Of a stretch of 64,000 nucleotides of DNA, positions 39,501 through 51,444 are shown piece after piece. The translations under genes were made by a program, and so were the position numbers. Source of the DNA: Paralichthys olivaceus (taxonomy: Eukaryota > Chordata > Actinopteri > Pleuronectiformes > Paralichthyidae); NCBI RefSeq assembly GCF_024713975.1, contig NC_091104.1:15643580-15707579 (forward strand). The letters are read 5' to 3'. The first letter of the stretch is position 1. Each line of letters starts with the position of its first letter. Under the pieces are notes generated by a model, which did no database searches, was not told the origin of the DNA, and saw only the letters and a program-made list of their open reading frames with translations.

Positions 39501-42500
39501 CCGAGCACTGGGGCATTTACAGTCAGTGATACCTGACAGTTGGTTGGGGTGTGGCTGTCATCGAGGAAAACTTCTGTAAAAGCCTTGTGCTGTGGAATTA
39601 GTATTGAAACACAAAGATGTAGATCATATAGTCTTGTAGAGGCTATAAATATGGAACCTTTCATCTTTAATTGTTAGTTCCTGGCAGGACCTTACCAAGC
39701 TGACATGTTTATTATAAGATGTATACATATGGGAAGCCATCATCTCTGTAGTGGCCAGCTTCTGAGGTTGTAGCAGTGAGTTGAGACGGTCGACGATGCT
39801 GATGTCCAGCTCGGATCGCACAGGTCCCAGCTCGACCTGGATCTCAGCTTTCCGGGGAATGGTGCTGAAGCGAACCTGGCCGCCCTGCTCAGAGGAGAAA
39901 AGAGCTGACTGACTGTATGCAGGACAACACACAAATGCTTTTTCTGCATGTAGGTTGTTGTTGTTGTGTCATATTGGACTAACAAATAATGTTACCTGAG
40001 GGCCCCTGCGCTCAGCCTGTTTGTAAAGCAGGTGAAGGCAGGTGGTTAGCGATGCATCAGCACTGGCTGTGGTGTCAAATGTCAGGAGCTGAGTTGTGAC
40101 AGAGAAAACAGTGAGAAACACTAACATCATGCCAGCTGCAAATGAAAGTATGTGCAAGTGTTTAACCAAGTAAAGCTCAGTGCAGAGCAAACCGTGTTGA
40201 GTTCAGGCTTGAAACTCTTACCTCAGTGTACTGAATGCCTCTTTGGGAGCCTCCAATGACAGCCTCAGATGGGAACAGACACTCCAGGAGTTCCATCTGG
40301 TTGAGAGAGACGTCAGTGCTGAAAGTCCGTAAGTTGGATCCCTGACTGTGCTCATAGTTTATCTTCAGATCCTGGCCCACAAACCTGCAGATTTAAGCCC
40401 AGGTCAGACAGATTTCCAAACCCTCAAATCATGAACCTGGCCTTGCATAAGAGGAATTGGTGAAAAATAAAAGTGCACCTGAGGTGGTCATGAGGACAAG
40501 CCTGATTCAATGCTGTCCGGGACTGGAGGAAAGAAGCAGGAGAGAGCTGGCCCACCATGCTGAAGAAGTGTGCAGCCATGGGGCCGAGTGCCCGAGGGGC
40601 AGCATCTGGTGGTGGCAGCGGGTCGATGTGGAGGACAGAGACAGCCAGGCTGCTCAGTGTCAGCCTCAGCACCAGCTCTGGCCTGGACTCATCACCATGA
40701 GGTTTAGATGGATGGGCTGATATAAATCAGTGACAGATAAAGCACATGCAGATACTTGATATTTATAAAAACTCTAGTTTAATTAAAAACCACGTGCAAT
40801 GGAGGGCAAAGAATTTAAGGAACACTTTAGAAACTAGTCAGGGAGATAAGTTGACTTAACTAGTATTTAATGGTTACTTGTATAAAATATGTTGTAATAT
40901 TTCTATACTTACAGGCCAGTCTTAGCAACTTTTGAGCGAGTTGTGAATCCCGTGACTGGTGAAGTGTTTCATTAGCCTGCTTCTCTCTTTGTCTTGGTAC
41001 ATCCATGTAATCATCCCACAGAGCCTACAAAAGCAGATATGATGCCAGATAATAAGAGAACAGCAACTCACTTATCTGGAAAATTTTCACCACACAAGCT
41101 ACAACACATATGATTAAAATCAATATCTCTTAATTTTATTTACCAGAGTAACCGGACAGCTGATAGTTCAAGCTCTCCTCTACATTATATTTCAATGCCT
41201 CTATGACTTTAAGACTCACTGTTGCGTTTCCAGAGGGAGACTCTCCTGGGGAGGCAGAGTAGTTGCTGTTAAGTGACAAATCCAAGTCAACAGTGGGTGG
41301 TTCTCCCAGAGGAGGGAGGGATGACAAACTGTGAGACATGTCCATGTCGGCCATGGAGAAGAACACATCATCTATATCAGCAACCAGAAAATAAAAGAAA
41401 GGACAAGTTTCATTAGACAGATGCACCCATGATCTGGCTTTTAAGAAATGAAAGGGTTAGAAGATGGTGCTTTAGTCTAACCTCGACTTGACACAGTTCT
41501 GGTTGTCTGACTTTCAATGAGGTCGGGGTCTGCTCCTGGCACAACATTGTCCTTCTTCAGACAGCGGTTCAGCTCCATATGGAGCCGATACTCATCTTCC
41601 TGCTGTATTGGTCGACTCTTTCTGTCCTTAGCCCATTCCTGTGCACCTTCACACAAAGAGCAAGAAATACAAGGTTTGCTCCATTTCTTTAACTCAGTTG
41701 GAAACACTTTTACCCAGTTTGATCCAAATAATCAAATGGGTGCTCACTTCCACCAGAGAACGCTCCAAACAAGTCCAGGAGGAGATGAACTTGCCGTGGG
41801 GACAATAGGAAAATTAATGTATCTATATGTCCGACAACATCCAGCTGAAAAGGAAACCAGCCTCGTTACTGTCTTTAACCAACGCGCATAATACTGATAT
41901 ATAATCAGGAAATTTTTTTAGACAATGTTGTGATCAAGAAATTGTTATTTTACCTTTGCTCCAGGCATTGCTAGGTTGTTTTTCAGGGTGAGGGACAACT
42001 CGATTCTGCCGTCAAGGCTCCCAACCTGCACAGGTTCAAATGGTGTTGTAGAGGATACAGGCTCCGTGAACTGGGGGTGAGGCTCACATATTATTCTGGG
42101 ATTCCAGCTGGGGGAGAGCTTTGGCTCAGTTTCCTACAAAATGAAAGGTACATTTTTAAAATAAGACTGCATACCACTCTTTTAGCCATTATCCAATTTC
42201 AAAGACTTGTTGTAACCAACCGTTGGAGTTGGTGATGATTTACATCCAGCTCGAGAAGCGTCTGAAAATTCATCCCAAAATATGGTGATGCCTTCCATCT
42301 GCAGGTTCTTATGCGCAAATGTGGTTGGCTGATGCACATTCACACTCGAACTCTCCTCGCCCGTTTCATCACAGTAAACAATCCTGAAAGCAACAACAGA
42401 ACACAATTAACTTGATACATGCATATTAGCAATGTCTTCCATATATTTAGCTGCAGCCCCTTTAATTATAAAAGTGTAATTCATTTTCTTTTATGTTTCC

Positions 42501-43428
42501 CCTCAGTTGCATCTTTCCCAAGATCAGTGCAAACTTACTTGTTAATTCGTATCTCAAGAGCAATTCCAGTTTTAGAATTCTCCGGAATGTGTTCGACTCT
42601 GAGGACAGTGTCCAAAAATGTCACTTTGACCCTTCTCAGGACTGCAAACGAGAAAATGTAATTACAATTCATGTGAAACAAGTACATAATTAAAATGTTG
42701 CCTATTGCCTAATGTTATGAGCATATTACCTGTCTCTATCGTTTCTGCAAACTTCTCCAATCCCTCAAAAGGCTGGAAGCTCTCTCCCATATCATCAGTG
42801 AGTTTCTGGCTAAGACATTCCTTGGCGAGCTGCATGCTGCTCGTCATGAAACTGGACCAGTACATGGGCTCAGTGCCAGATGCTGTGGTGATAAAGATAA
42901 TCATCTTTTCAGTGAAATTAACAGCCCCTTATTTCTTATGCAAGAAAATAACAAGATGTTTTCTCAACCCTTTTATCCACAGATAGTGTTGTTGTGACCT
43001 TACCCACTCTCGGCCTGGGTCTGAGCACCATCTCCAAACCCTTGACCTCTAGCGCACAGTTTTCCTGTAGCAGGGCAGCCCATGGAACCGTTAGGGAAAT
43101 TGTCTGGATGAACCCGGCCATCACTTCAACAGGGGCGTCTGCCGTCTCTAGCAGCTCATTGAGAGACTGAAGAACAAGACATAACAACGCTGAAGCTTCT
43201 CTCCATCCAAGCAGATTCTGTTAACATCAAATGAATTTGTCTGATGTATTTTCACACTACACATACCCATTTATCCAATGGCACTTGGGCAAGTGTTCCA
43301 GTGCCTTGATAGAGGTCCAAACTAAGTTGATCCAAGCTCAGCTTCTCCTGCAGAAAGTTGCCAAGATACCGGTGCAGGAGGTACCTGCACGCTCGCTTCT
43401 TGATGGACTCTGAGAAGGGCCAAGGCAT
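30543..43428 (-). CDS. atg2b: Autophagy-related protein 2 homolog B
   Basis: Rod-shaped bridge protein that moves lipids from ER to the growing autophagosome; works with WIPI and ATG9. Forty-two coding exons join in phase to 2072 residues (human 2078). Chorein_N start MPWPFSESIKKRACRYLLHRYLG, ATG2_CAD region, and a C-terminal amphipathic/ATG_C part ending SNVLGGMRNQIHPDARQEESQKWRQGEE. The LC3-interacting core FCIL sits in ETDDFCILE at about residue 1483. Exons 5'-3': 43267-43428, 43004-43166, 42730-42882, 42539-42641, 42221-42383, 41954-42133, 41748-41844, 41482-41646, 41220-41371, 40913-41024, 40479-40716, 40222-40384, 39996-40088, 39696-39884, 39316-39589, 39106-39214, 38824-39025, 38169-38311, 37720-37877, 37456-37631, 37209-37359, 36892-37094, 36221-36301, 35997-36103, 35813-35905, 35645-35715, 35477-35553, 35204-35374, 34990-35122, 34711-34910, 34401-34630, 34195-34312, 33918-34109, 33744-33845, 33579-33657, 33290-33494, 33128-33197, 32961-33043, 32741-32862, 32167-32321, 31250-31399, 30543-30773. 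B rather than A paralogue: linked to GSKIP and closer to ATG2B throughout. Confidence 0.97.
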
Positions 43429-44329
43429 CTTTAACTCAACAGGTGCACAGTACTCAGGCAATGAATAGGGATTTAGAGGCTCCGCAAACCGAAAGGCTCC
43501 TGCTTCTCCAACGGCTGTGGATTAATCGCTGGTGTCACTGTTTTGTCATCCTGTCGACTTAAAGACATCGAGAAATGTTGAGTTCAAACATCCCTCATAT
43601 CCCAGGAGCAGGGACACTTTGGAGGATGTGTTGACACTCAGTGATGTGTGCGGGAATTGGTTCGACCCCAGTTTGCTGCTCCTACAGAAACACACACATG
43701 GTGCACGCTGTAATTTGACACTTGTCACAACATGAGGATTTAACACGTTATGTTTACAGGCGAATACAAAAAGTAGCAACTGTAAACAACTGAGTCGCGT
43801 TATAATCTCAGTAAATAACGTTATAGAATTGCTGACCACGTATAGTGCACGTATAGAGCCCAGTGTTATTGTCAGCACATGTTTACCAGATAAGCCAGGG
43901 TAAACTAGCCAAACGCTTGCGAAATAGCTGCTAGCATGTGATAGCACTGACAGTCAATAGCAGCCTGTAGCTGTATTTACTTAAAGCTGTCATCGTTATC
44001 AGGAGCGGAGCTGACTGCTGGCTAAACAAAGGCACGTCATTAAGCTAACTACATGGCTTGCGAGCGTAATGCTAACGCGTTAGCTCGCCCACGAATCCCT
44101 GCTGTCGGCTGACTGATTGAGGGCAGATTAGCGTTGCCGGCTAACGACAGGCTAGTGTTGTGAGGTTGCTAGTTAGCCAGCTAACCTAGAAGCCAACAAT
44201 TCCCAAGTCATTAACCATCGCAGCACAGATGCACGCGAATAAGAAAACACACATCACGTATACACGGCAGGTCTTTGTGTGGACACGCACGCGTTGAGCA
44301 GAGTCGAGGATGCTAGCGCGGATCTGAAG

Positions 44330-44470
44330 TTACCTTGTGGCTGAGTTGTTTACAAACACTTTCATGACTCCGCACAGACTCGAGCCCACACTGCGGGGTG
44401 GGACGAGACAGTGACGTCACAACATGGCGCCGCCGCCGCCTGCTGCACAGGACGATCACCGGGTCCAGAT
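44330..44470. promoter_or_regulatory. Bidirectional promoter, ATG2B / GSKIP
   Basis: GC-rich segment between the divergent genes. It has a perfect cAMP-response palindrome TGACGTCA at 44412-44419, directly followed by AACATGGCGCCGCCG (44421 on), which fits the YY1 consensus found downstream of many housekeeping starts. No TATA box seen. The head-to-head pairing of ATG2B and GSKIP is known from mammals. Confidence 0.75.
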
Positions 44471-44681
44471 CTCTGTTTAGATATTTGTTTACACACCGAA
44501 GAAAAGAGATGTGGTGAAGACACGAGCGGGGCGATCAGAGTTCTGGATTTACTCTGGCGGTTTGGGAATCAGAGCTCGGACACTCGGGCGACACGTTTGT
44601 CTGCACCTTGTCCACGCAGCCCAGAGAGTGGGCTGGCGCTGGAAGCTTCCACAAGCCGGAAGAAACACAGGCAGCGAGGAG
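44455..44681 (+). other. GSKIP 5' noncoding exon
   Basis: GC-rich stretch ending at a good donor (gcgaggag|gtgagc, donor at 44682). The first coding exon has an acceptor only 3 nt before its ATG (ttacag|gggATG at 45657), so a noncoding exon must lie upstream; this is the best candidate. Left edge is approximate. The intron between 44682 and 45656 shows nothing else. Confidence 0.6.
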
Positions 44682-45659
44682 GTGAGCAAAAAGAGCGCGA
44701 CTAGGTTAGAAAGGATGTATCTGACACTCCAACATCAAATGTGATGATAGCTATTATTAGTATAGTATAAGGTGGCTGAAGCATGTTTAGGAGCCTACAG
44801 GGCGGTGGATCGCTTGCGTGACACAGAGCAGTGAGTTCATAGCAACATAAAGCTAATGTTTGCTAGCTAGCTAGCTAAAGGAGACACGTCCATGTGACCA
44901 TATGAATCAGCTGCTATATGACAACTCGTGCATTGATCCATAACTTACTGTGAGATCTGTGAAGACAGTAGCCTCACTTATCTTGTGTTAGCTAGCTGAA
45001 CCTCAGGGCTGCTCTGAGCCCTCCAGATGTCGCTGTGATGTTTTGTATAAGTTTACTTGTGACTCACGTTGGTGTTATTACAAAGGGGGTGGACTGAAGT
45101 ACTCGTGTAGTACTGGCAGTGATGTTGAGGAACTAAATATACTTGAGTACTGCTTTTCCATACAAAGTGGAGGTACTTGAGTATTTTATGCCCTGTTAAG
45201 TCTGTCGACATTTCAAGCAAAATACTGTATTTTTTTATCCCACTACATCTGTTCAGCAGCTCTAATTTCTAGTTGTGTAACAAATGAAGATTTCACACAT
45301 AAAAACGTAATGATCATAAAGAAATCCGATGCATATTTTCAGATTAGACGACTTTACACTGTGAAATTATTAAAAGCACCTTGAAAAACTTCAATAATTA
45401 AAAGTCACATGCACATGATGCAGTAATAACTATATATAACACATTTCCTCATAATTATGAACTCATAAAGGATGTTATAAAATCACTGCACAGAGGTCAG
45501 ATGCATGTGTGGGTTTCTCTTGTTTCCGGTGCGTGTGGTGAACTGTTGAATGAAAAGACTGCAGTTGAGTCAGCCCCTGAAATACCATAATGCTGCTGAC
45601 TGTTACACAAATATGTGGACAGCAACTACCAAATTTCTCCCCCGTTTCTGTTACAGGGG

Positions 45660-46149
45660 ATGGAGATAGACTGTCAGCCCGAGGAGTCCCTTGTCTCTTC
45701 ATTTGATGACGACTGTGTACGGCTTGGCGACGTCAAGGACATGAGACTGGAGGCAGAAGCAGTGGTGAACGACGTACTCTTTGCCGTCACGGAAATGCAC
45801 GTGTCACACAGTCTCACCAGTGCGTTGGATGTAGCCTACATCAACGTCCAAACGAGAGAGGGAAACCGGTATTGTCTGGAGCTCACAGAGGCAGGACTGA
45901 GGGTAAGACTCAGTGAGACACCGTGTTTTCTTCCTCTTTAAGTGCTCCATACAGAGTTTTACAGTTAAGAACTAATTTCTATCCTAACAGGTGGTGGGTT
46001 ACGCTTTTAATCAGGTGGACGAGGATTTGAGCAACCAGTATCATGAGACGGTTTACTCACTTCTGGACACGCTCAGTCCGGGATACAGAGAGGCCTTCGG
46101 AAACGCTTTGCTGCAGCGGCTGGAGACGCTAAAGCAAAATGGACGATAA
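45660..46149 (+). CDS. gskip: GSK3-beta interaction protein
   Basis: Small A-kinase anchoring scaffold that binds PKA RII and GSK3-beta, restraining GSK3 activity. Two coding exons, 45660-45902 and 45991-46149 (TAA), make 133 residues (human 139). The DUF727-type domain starts with the acidic leader [41 protein letters not shown]; the RII-binding helix region is [19 protein letters not shown]. The C-terminal [26 protein letters not shown] is the GSK3-binding helix. No signal or membrane segment. Divergent from ATG2B across the promoter at 44330-44470 and tail-to-tail with NPC2. Borders follow clear GT/AG sites. Confidence 0.96.
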
Positions 46150-47075
46150 AGAAGCAAAGACAAAGGGACTTGGATGCTACATAAGTTGTTCAAGTGAAAC
46201 AGGGGCTGACGATGTGGGTGTATTTGGACAGGAGCCAATAATAACCAAGTCTGGTCAACTATTATAGCCGATTATGTGACATCCACCCGCCTAGCTACCA
46301 CCACAATAAGGGGAACCCTGCCCTATCAACTTTGCTTTGTTCTGAGTTTCATATCATTGAACGGCACCATATTTGATAGTTCAGAGTACGCGAGGGATTG
46401 GCTACTGGTGCGGTTGCAACATTGTGGTGTTGACTTAAACTGTGGAAAGATCTTCCAGCTTCCACGTACTACAGGTTTGTAACTGTGCACATTGTTCAAG
46501 GATCCTGCAACTTTTTGTACTTGTCGAAGCAATCTGAGAAAGAAGCAGCAGGTTTTTAATGGTAGAAATTCCGTGTCCTCCTCCCCGTCCTCTGCTTGCA
46601 CTAAAGCTGTGACCTGATGATCTCTGCTCCAATATACTCAACTTCTTCTCATTCAGCAGGTTTCTCAGTAAAAGAGCCAAAGCTATATTCTCTGTGTAAC
46701 TCATATTGCCTTAATGATTGACTTTTGGTTAGAAGAGTACAAAAGGAACCCATTATGTTGTACTTACTGTGTGGAAGGAGATACATTCTGATTATGTGCT
46801 AACTTATTAGTTATCAATTTAATTATTTCTTCCTCCAAATGACAAATTGCATTACATCTCAAGCTTGTATTCCAAACTGCTGTAAAAAGTAATTAAGGTC
46901 TTTGTGGAGGTTTATTTTTTGTAGTTTTGTCCAAAAACATTTATTTTCAACAAATCAGTTAATATTCTGCACAGATTTCCAATGTTGGTTTATTGTGACC
47001 TGATTGTGATCCTGCCTAGGTCTTTTGAAATGTACACTTCACAGTTATTCCTTGCTGCTGGCATTTGCTCAGATC

Positions 47076-47081
47076 AATAAA
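47076..47081 (+). terminator. GSKIP poly(A) signal
   Basis: AATAAA about 0.93 kb after the GSKIP stop; the 3' UTR is 46150 to about 47100. From there to the NPC2 signal at 47849 lies a gap with short open frames on both strands but no recognisable gene. Confidence 0.65.
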
Positions 47082-47848
47082 ATCTCAGAGGTATGTCAAG
47101 TTTTCTTCCGTCCTGTTAAAAGTCTTAATCGTGTTTCAAGACTGATCTTTATCCAGAGATCTGTAGCAGCTAGTCCTGCAAAGCTGAGTCGAGACACCAA
47201 CAAGGAAACAGCTACTTCCTCACTGGTACTCAGTGACAGCATCAGCAGCTTCTGGGGGACACTGAATATCAAGAAAATTAAGTGCATCAGCTGCCTCATA
47301 GACTGGTGAACACTACAAACTGTTTAACTGGTCCTTTCAGCACTTTTTCTATTTTTACTTTGTGCTTTCACGTGCTCCCTAGACAGTAACATTTCCCGAG
47401 CTATGAAGTCTTTGTTCCGATTTCAGTGTGTTCATCAGTTTAGTCATGTGGAGAAAAAAAAGATGGTTTGTGAGAGACGGCCACAGATTGCATGTGACAA
47501 AAGTAACATTTAACAAACTTACATTGAAAGCTTCAGTTTACAGCTGATTGTAAAATCATGTTAATAGGTTTATAAGTGATTACGTTGGCAACTTTATAAC
47601 TCATATACCAAATTTTTTGCTCAGTCAGGAGTTTTTCTGATTATGACCACACAGAAACGCACAGTAAATGTACATTGCCCCCAAGTTGTTGGTGAAGTGC
47701 CACATTTGTTTTTATACGAGGGGGCGGTTGGGAACATTAGCTGCAACCAGATTAGCCGGTCACAAAATCAAAGTGTGTAGAATTGCACATCGATGTCAAG
47801 ATTGAGACGAGTCGGTTTATGGGATTAGTAACTCTTTAAAGATTAACA

Positions 47849-47854
47849 TTTATT
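47849..47854 (-). terminator. NPC2 poly(A) signal
   Basis: TTTATT on the + strand; a second copy is at 47888-47893. Either gives NPC2 a 3' UTR of about 0.45 kb. Confidence 0.6.
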
Positions 47855-48319
47855 CCAACAGTGCAACTTAGGTACACATTAGATTTCTTTATTAGAATTT
47901 ACTTTTCAAACATTAGCACAAGGTCAGTAAGAAATTTTACAAACGTTTTAGTAAAGAAAAACTACAGTGTTCATCTTGTCCGACTACACAGCAGCCAGGC
48001 AGACAGGACATGCGTTGTAGTGGAATGTAGATAAGCCGGGTCATTGACACAAATATCAGTCGTATTCTTCCTTTACATTCACGCCTCTTAAAATCAACTG
48101 TTCGGCCCATCAGAGCAATTATCGACCGTTTTTTTCTTTCAGCAGGATTTTAAGATGCGTGCGCGGCAAACTCTTGCAAACCAGAGGGAGAAATGCATCT
48201 TAAAATCAATTTGATGATTGAATAAAATGTGACCTCATCTAGAATCATTTAAGTTCTTTAGGTTTTTACTCAACACTGAATCCCTTTTTTAAAAAACAAA
48301 ACATACATCAGTCTGAGGT

Positions 48320-50160
48320 TTAGCTCACAATCTGAACTGGGAACCTGATGCAGAACAAGTCTTCATTGTCGTCATCTCTCAGTTCCCACTCCACCACGAG
48401 CTTTATCTGTATAATGCAGAAAAGGAGAAGTTAGTGGTGAACAAAAGGAGACAAAGTTTTTCCATTTAAAAATAAGTCAAGAGGAAGTGAGAGAGATATC
48501 GGTACAAAAAACAAAAACCTTTAACACGATTGTTACTAATGCCACATGTTGTACTTACAGCAGGATACACTGCCTTCACAGGTAGAGAGTTGAGATAGTT
48601 ATAGTTCTGCTGCTTCTGGATGGGACACTGGATTCCAGACTTGCAGCCATCGTCCAAGGGGATGGAGAAAGGGATGGGAACTCCAGCAATAATACCATGA
48701 ACCACTGCTTTGCTCGTTTTGCTCTCCACAACTACAAGATAAAATGGGACAGAATAAAATCAAAAGATGGAGGGGAAAAGATAAATAAAAGTTAAAAAAA
48801 GCAAACTGTCCTCTCACCGCTGCTGAATGTCACATTGACACTGTAGGCCTCTCCTTTGTGGAGCTGGCATGGCTGACTGGGACAAGGGCTAATGTCCACC
48901 ATAGACACTTTGCCAGAGGGGGAACCTGAGGAAATACAGAGGCAGACTTTCAAAAAAGGTAAATTATTTACTGCTGCCCTCATGTGTAAATATTCTCCAT
49001 TTTCTTTAGAGAAGACAAACACATTGGCACAATTTCTTTACAAAAAAAAAGCTAATTAAGTAGATTCCAAAAAATATTAGAATTTCTTAACTGACACTTT
49101 TTAACCACAGAAAATATGTCACACGTCTTCCACTTGCGTTTTTGTTCTGACGTGTACAGTTAGCTGTGACACCTTATGTAGACCAGTGTGTGCTTTTTAC
49201 AAATCATATCCAATCCACTGAATTTGCCACAGACTCTAATCAAAGAAGATCAACAGAAATGTGGGTTACTGATCCAATAGTCTGAATATACATGTGTATT
49301 AATTTTAAGTTCTTTTCAATTAGCAAATATTTCTGAAATTCTGATTTCACTTTCTCAGTAAGTGTAATTGGGTTTACTGTGTACCGGTCAAGTATTTTTA
49401 GCATACAAGAAACTTGACTCCAGTTGACTTGCACACAGAGCAAGAGCATAAACAAAGATCCAGACTTAAAAAAAGTTGGATGGGTGGAAACAATTGGTCG
49501 ATTAAACAGGAAGTGGGTAAATAAGTCAAAATTGACTGTCGATTTAAAATAAAACTACATAATCCATGCTGCTCCATTGTAAGGATTCTTGTTTCTCTGA
49601 TTCAAATCATTTTAAGGAGAATTTACTGGGGGTTTTTTTTTATTGCAGGAGCACAACCACATTTACACAAGCTCAGTTAACTTATGATTGTTGCTATGGA
49701 GGAAAATCTGGAAAGCATGCAAGGGAGTAGTTCATGTGCGAGTGCATGTGTGCAAATGAAGGTGCAATTCAGTGTTTAAACAATTAAGAAGTGAATAATT
49801 AAACTTCAAACTGCTTTGTTAATTAAGGCAACAGAGAAAACTCAATAAACCAGGCTTCTCCAATGGTTTAAATGGAATGTGTGTGTTTTTGGAGAGCTGC
49901 TTGAACAAACAGCTCGCATGTTAAGACCTGCTCAGTGTCCAGGGACACTTTCTTTTCTTTTGTCCTGATACTTGAGCATTCATCAGTGGGTTTTCTAATC
50001 AGTTCTGATTGAACCACGTGAACAGGGACTCTTTACGAGGTGAGCGGAGTGAAGTGGGTGACGTCCAGGTGAGCTCACCGCAGTTTAAGAACTTGACCGG
50101 CACCGCACAGGTGAGTCCCATCAGGCAGAGGACCACCACGAGCTCAGCCCGGAAGTCCAT
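48320..50160 (-). CDS. npc2: NPC intracellular cholesterol transporter 2
   Basis: Secreted/lysosomal sterol-binding protein (ML domain) that hands cholesterol to NPC1. Four coding exons 5'-3': 50079-50160, 48818-48925, 48559-48731, 48320-48406 (TAA), 149 residues (human 151). The N-terminal 19 residues [19 protein letters not shown] form a signal peptide. The ML fold shows [59 protein letters not shown] and [24 protein letters not shown], with the six cysteines that form three disulfides. NVTF is an N-glycosylation site, as needed for lysosomal sorting. An acceptor at about 50192 implies a 5' noncoding exon further up, near 50430. Head-to-head with ISCA2, as in human. Confidence 0.98.
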
Positions 50161-50553
50161 GTTCGAGTCTCTTCTGTGTTTGAGTGAACCTGCGATGAGC
50201 GAAATAAACACGAAGAGACGGAAAACACAGAACATTCCGTGAGAGAAGTCAGAGCTCAACCATGTGATCACTTGTTTGTGTCCCTGAGTGTCACAGATCA
50301 CAGCGTTAACAGCGAGGAACACACACACACACACAGTCAGTCAGGTTAAAAGACAAATCAACATAAAGCGTCAACAGCATAACTGAATAAAGTAGAACTA
50401 AGAATCTGAGAGAGCAGCTGTACCTTCAGGGAGCTTCAGTCACCGTCCACACAGGAAGTGCTCCCGTCTTTATTTCGCTGCATCACGAGGCCGTGGTAAC
50501 GCCTATTTATAAGAGCCCGGTGTTTGCTTTGCCCGAAATGTGGCCTGTCAGGC

Positions 50554-50561
50554 ATGGAGCT
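50554..50561. repeat. Target-site duplication, left copy
   Basis: ATGGAGCT directly left of the inverted-repeat element; identical to 51078-51085. Confidence 0.85.
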
Positions 50562-51077
50562 ACGGTGGCCGAGAGAGCTCAACGCGCTGCAAGTTAAGAA
50601 AACACGCGCAAATGGAAAACATAACTGCGAATTAAGCAAGTTAAACGATACATGCACTACAAAATGTCTCAACACGTGAGAATAGAGCAACGCGCTGCAA
50701 AATGTCAAAACACATGTGCAAATACACAAACATGCTGCAAAAAAGTCACAACATGTGCAAATATAGAAATGCGCTGCAAAATGCAAAAACGACACCTGAA
50801 ATGTTTCTATGGGACTCAAAGAAATGATGAGCCTGGCTGTAGTTCAGTGCTTTGTGAAGTTCCATCGCCACTGACGAGGAGCAGACTTCAATAACTTCAC
50901 TTTACTGTACTTACACTTGTGACTTTTTTGCAGCATGTGTCTGTATTTACATGTGTTTTGACTTTTCGCAGTGCAAGTGTTGTCAAATTGATGAAGTTGT
51001 TTTCTTAATTTGAACTCCTGTTTTTTTCTATTTGCATGTTTTTTCTTAATTTGCAGTGCGTTCATCTCGGCCACTGT
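50562..51077. mobile_element. Non-autonomous hAT-like inverted-repeat element (MITE)
   Basis: 516 bp flanked by a perfect 8-bp duplication (ATGGAGCT at 50554-50561 and 51078-51085). The ends are inverted: ACGGTGGCCGAG on the left, and ACAGTGGCCGAG as the complement of the right end. The inverted similarity runs far inwards (roughly 200 bp per arm), with repeated 'gctgcaaaa' and 'acatgtgcaaata' units in both arms, so the whole can fold back. An open frame on the minus strand is a by-product of the repeat, with no transposase similarity that I can see. An 8-bp duplication and CAGTG-type ends are usual for hAT elements. It lies about 0.4 kb upstream of the NPC2 start codon and 0.37 kb upstream of the ISCA2 start codon. 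Confidence 0.85.
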
Positions 51078-51085
51078 ATGGAGCT
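51078..51085. repeat. Target-site duplication, right copy
   Basis: ATGGAGCT directly right of the element; identical to 50554-50561. Confidence 0.85.
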
Positions 51086-51089
51086 CCTC

Positions 51090-51440
51090 TCCTGGGCTGT
51101 TATTGGCGATTAAATCCTCCGATTTCAAACTAAACCAGTTATCTATAAACTTTTACTCTCTTGTTTGATTGGTGGGTCTTGTTGAGGGCTGCGTGCAGTC
51201 GAGGGTGGGGGGGAGCTGTGCCTGACAGGCAAAACGAAGGGGAATACTACCCATACACATCATCCAGTCAAATCCAATCAAAGCTCAATACCTTGTGACG
51301 GGCAGGCACATTGACGAATCAACTGGCCGCATTGTGATACATGGGCGTATCTATGTTAACAGACAAGCATTTAAGCCAATGACAGTGCGATAGGTGTCCT
51401 CGTCACGTAAAGGAGGTGGAGCTGAAGAGCATTTGTTATG
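51090..51440. promoter_or_regulatory. ISCA2 promoter region
   Basis: Unique sequence between the inverted-repeat element and the ISCA2 start. It has several CCAAT or ATTGG boxes (near 51166, 51269, 51374 'gccaatgac') and no TATA box at a fitting distance. Confidence 0.5.
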
Positions 51441-51444
51441 GAAG

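Noticed and set aside
41136-41219. Continuation of ATG2B exon 41220-41371 (SLKVIEALKYNVEE...)
   Set aside because: A strong GTGAGT donor at 41219 and the next in-phase exon at 40913-41024 explain the gene; the continuation meets a stop.
47025-47309. 95-residue open frame after the GSKIP gene, with another on the opposite strand
   Set aside because: It starts within the GSKIP 3' UTR, has no recognisable domain, good start context or splice partner.
50844-51128. 95-residue open frame rich in K and Q on the minus strand
   Set aside because: It lies within the right arm of the inverted-repeat element and mirrors its repeated units; no protein family fits.
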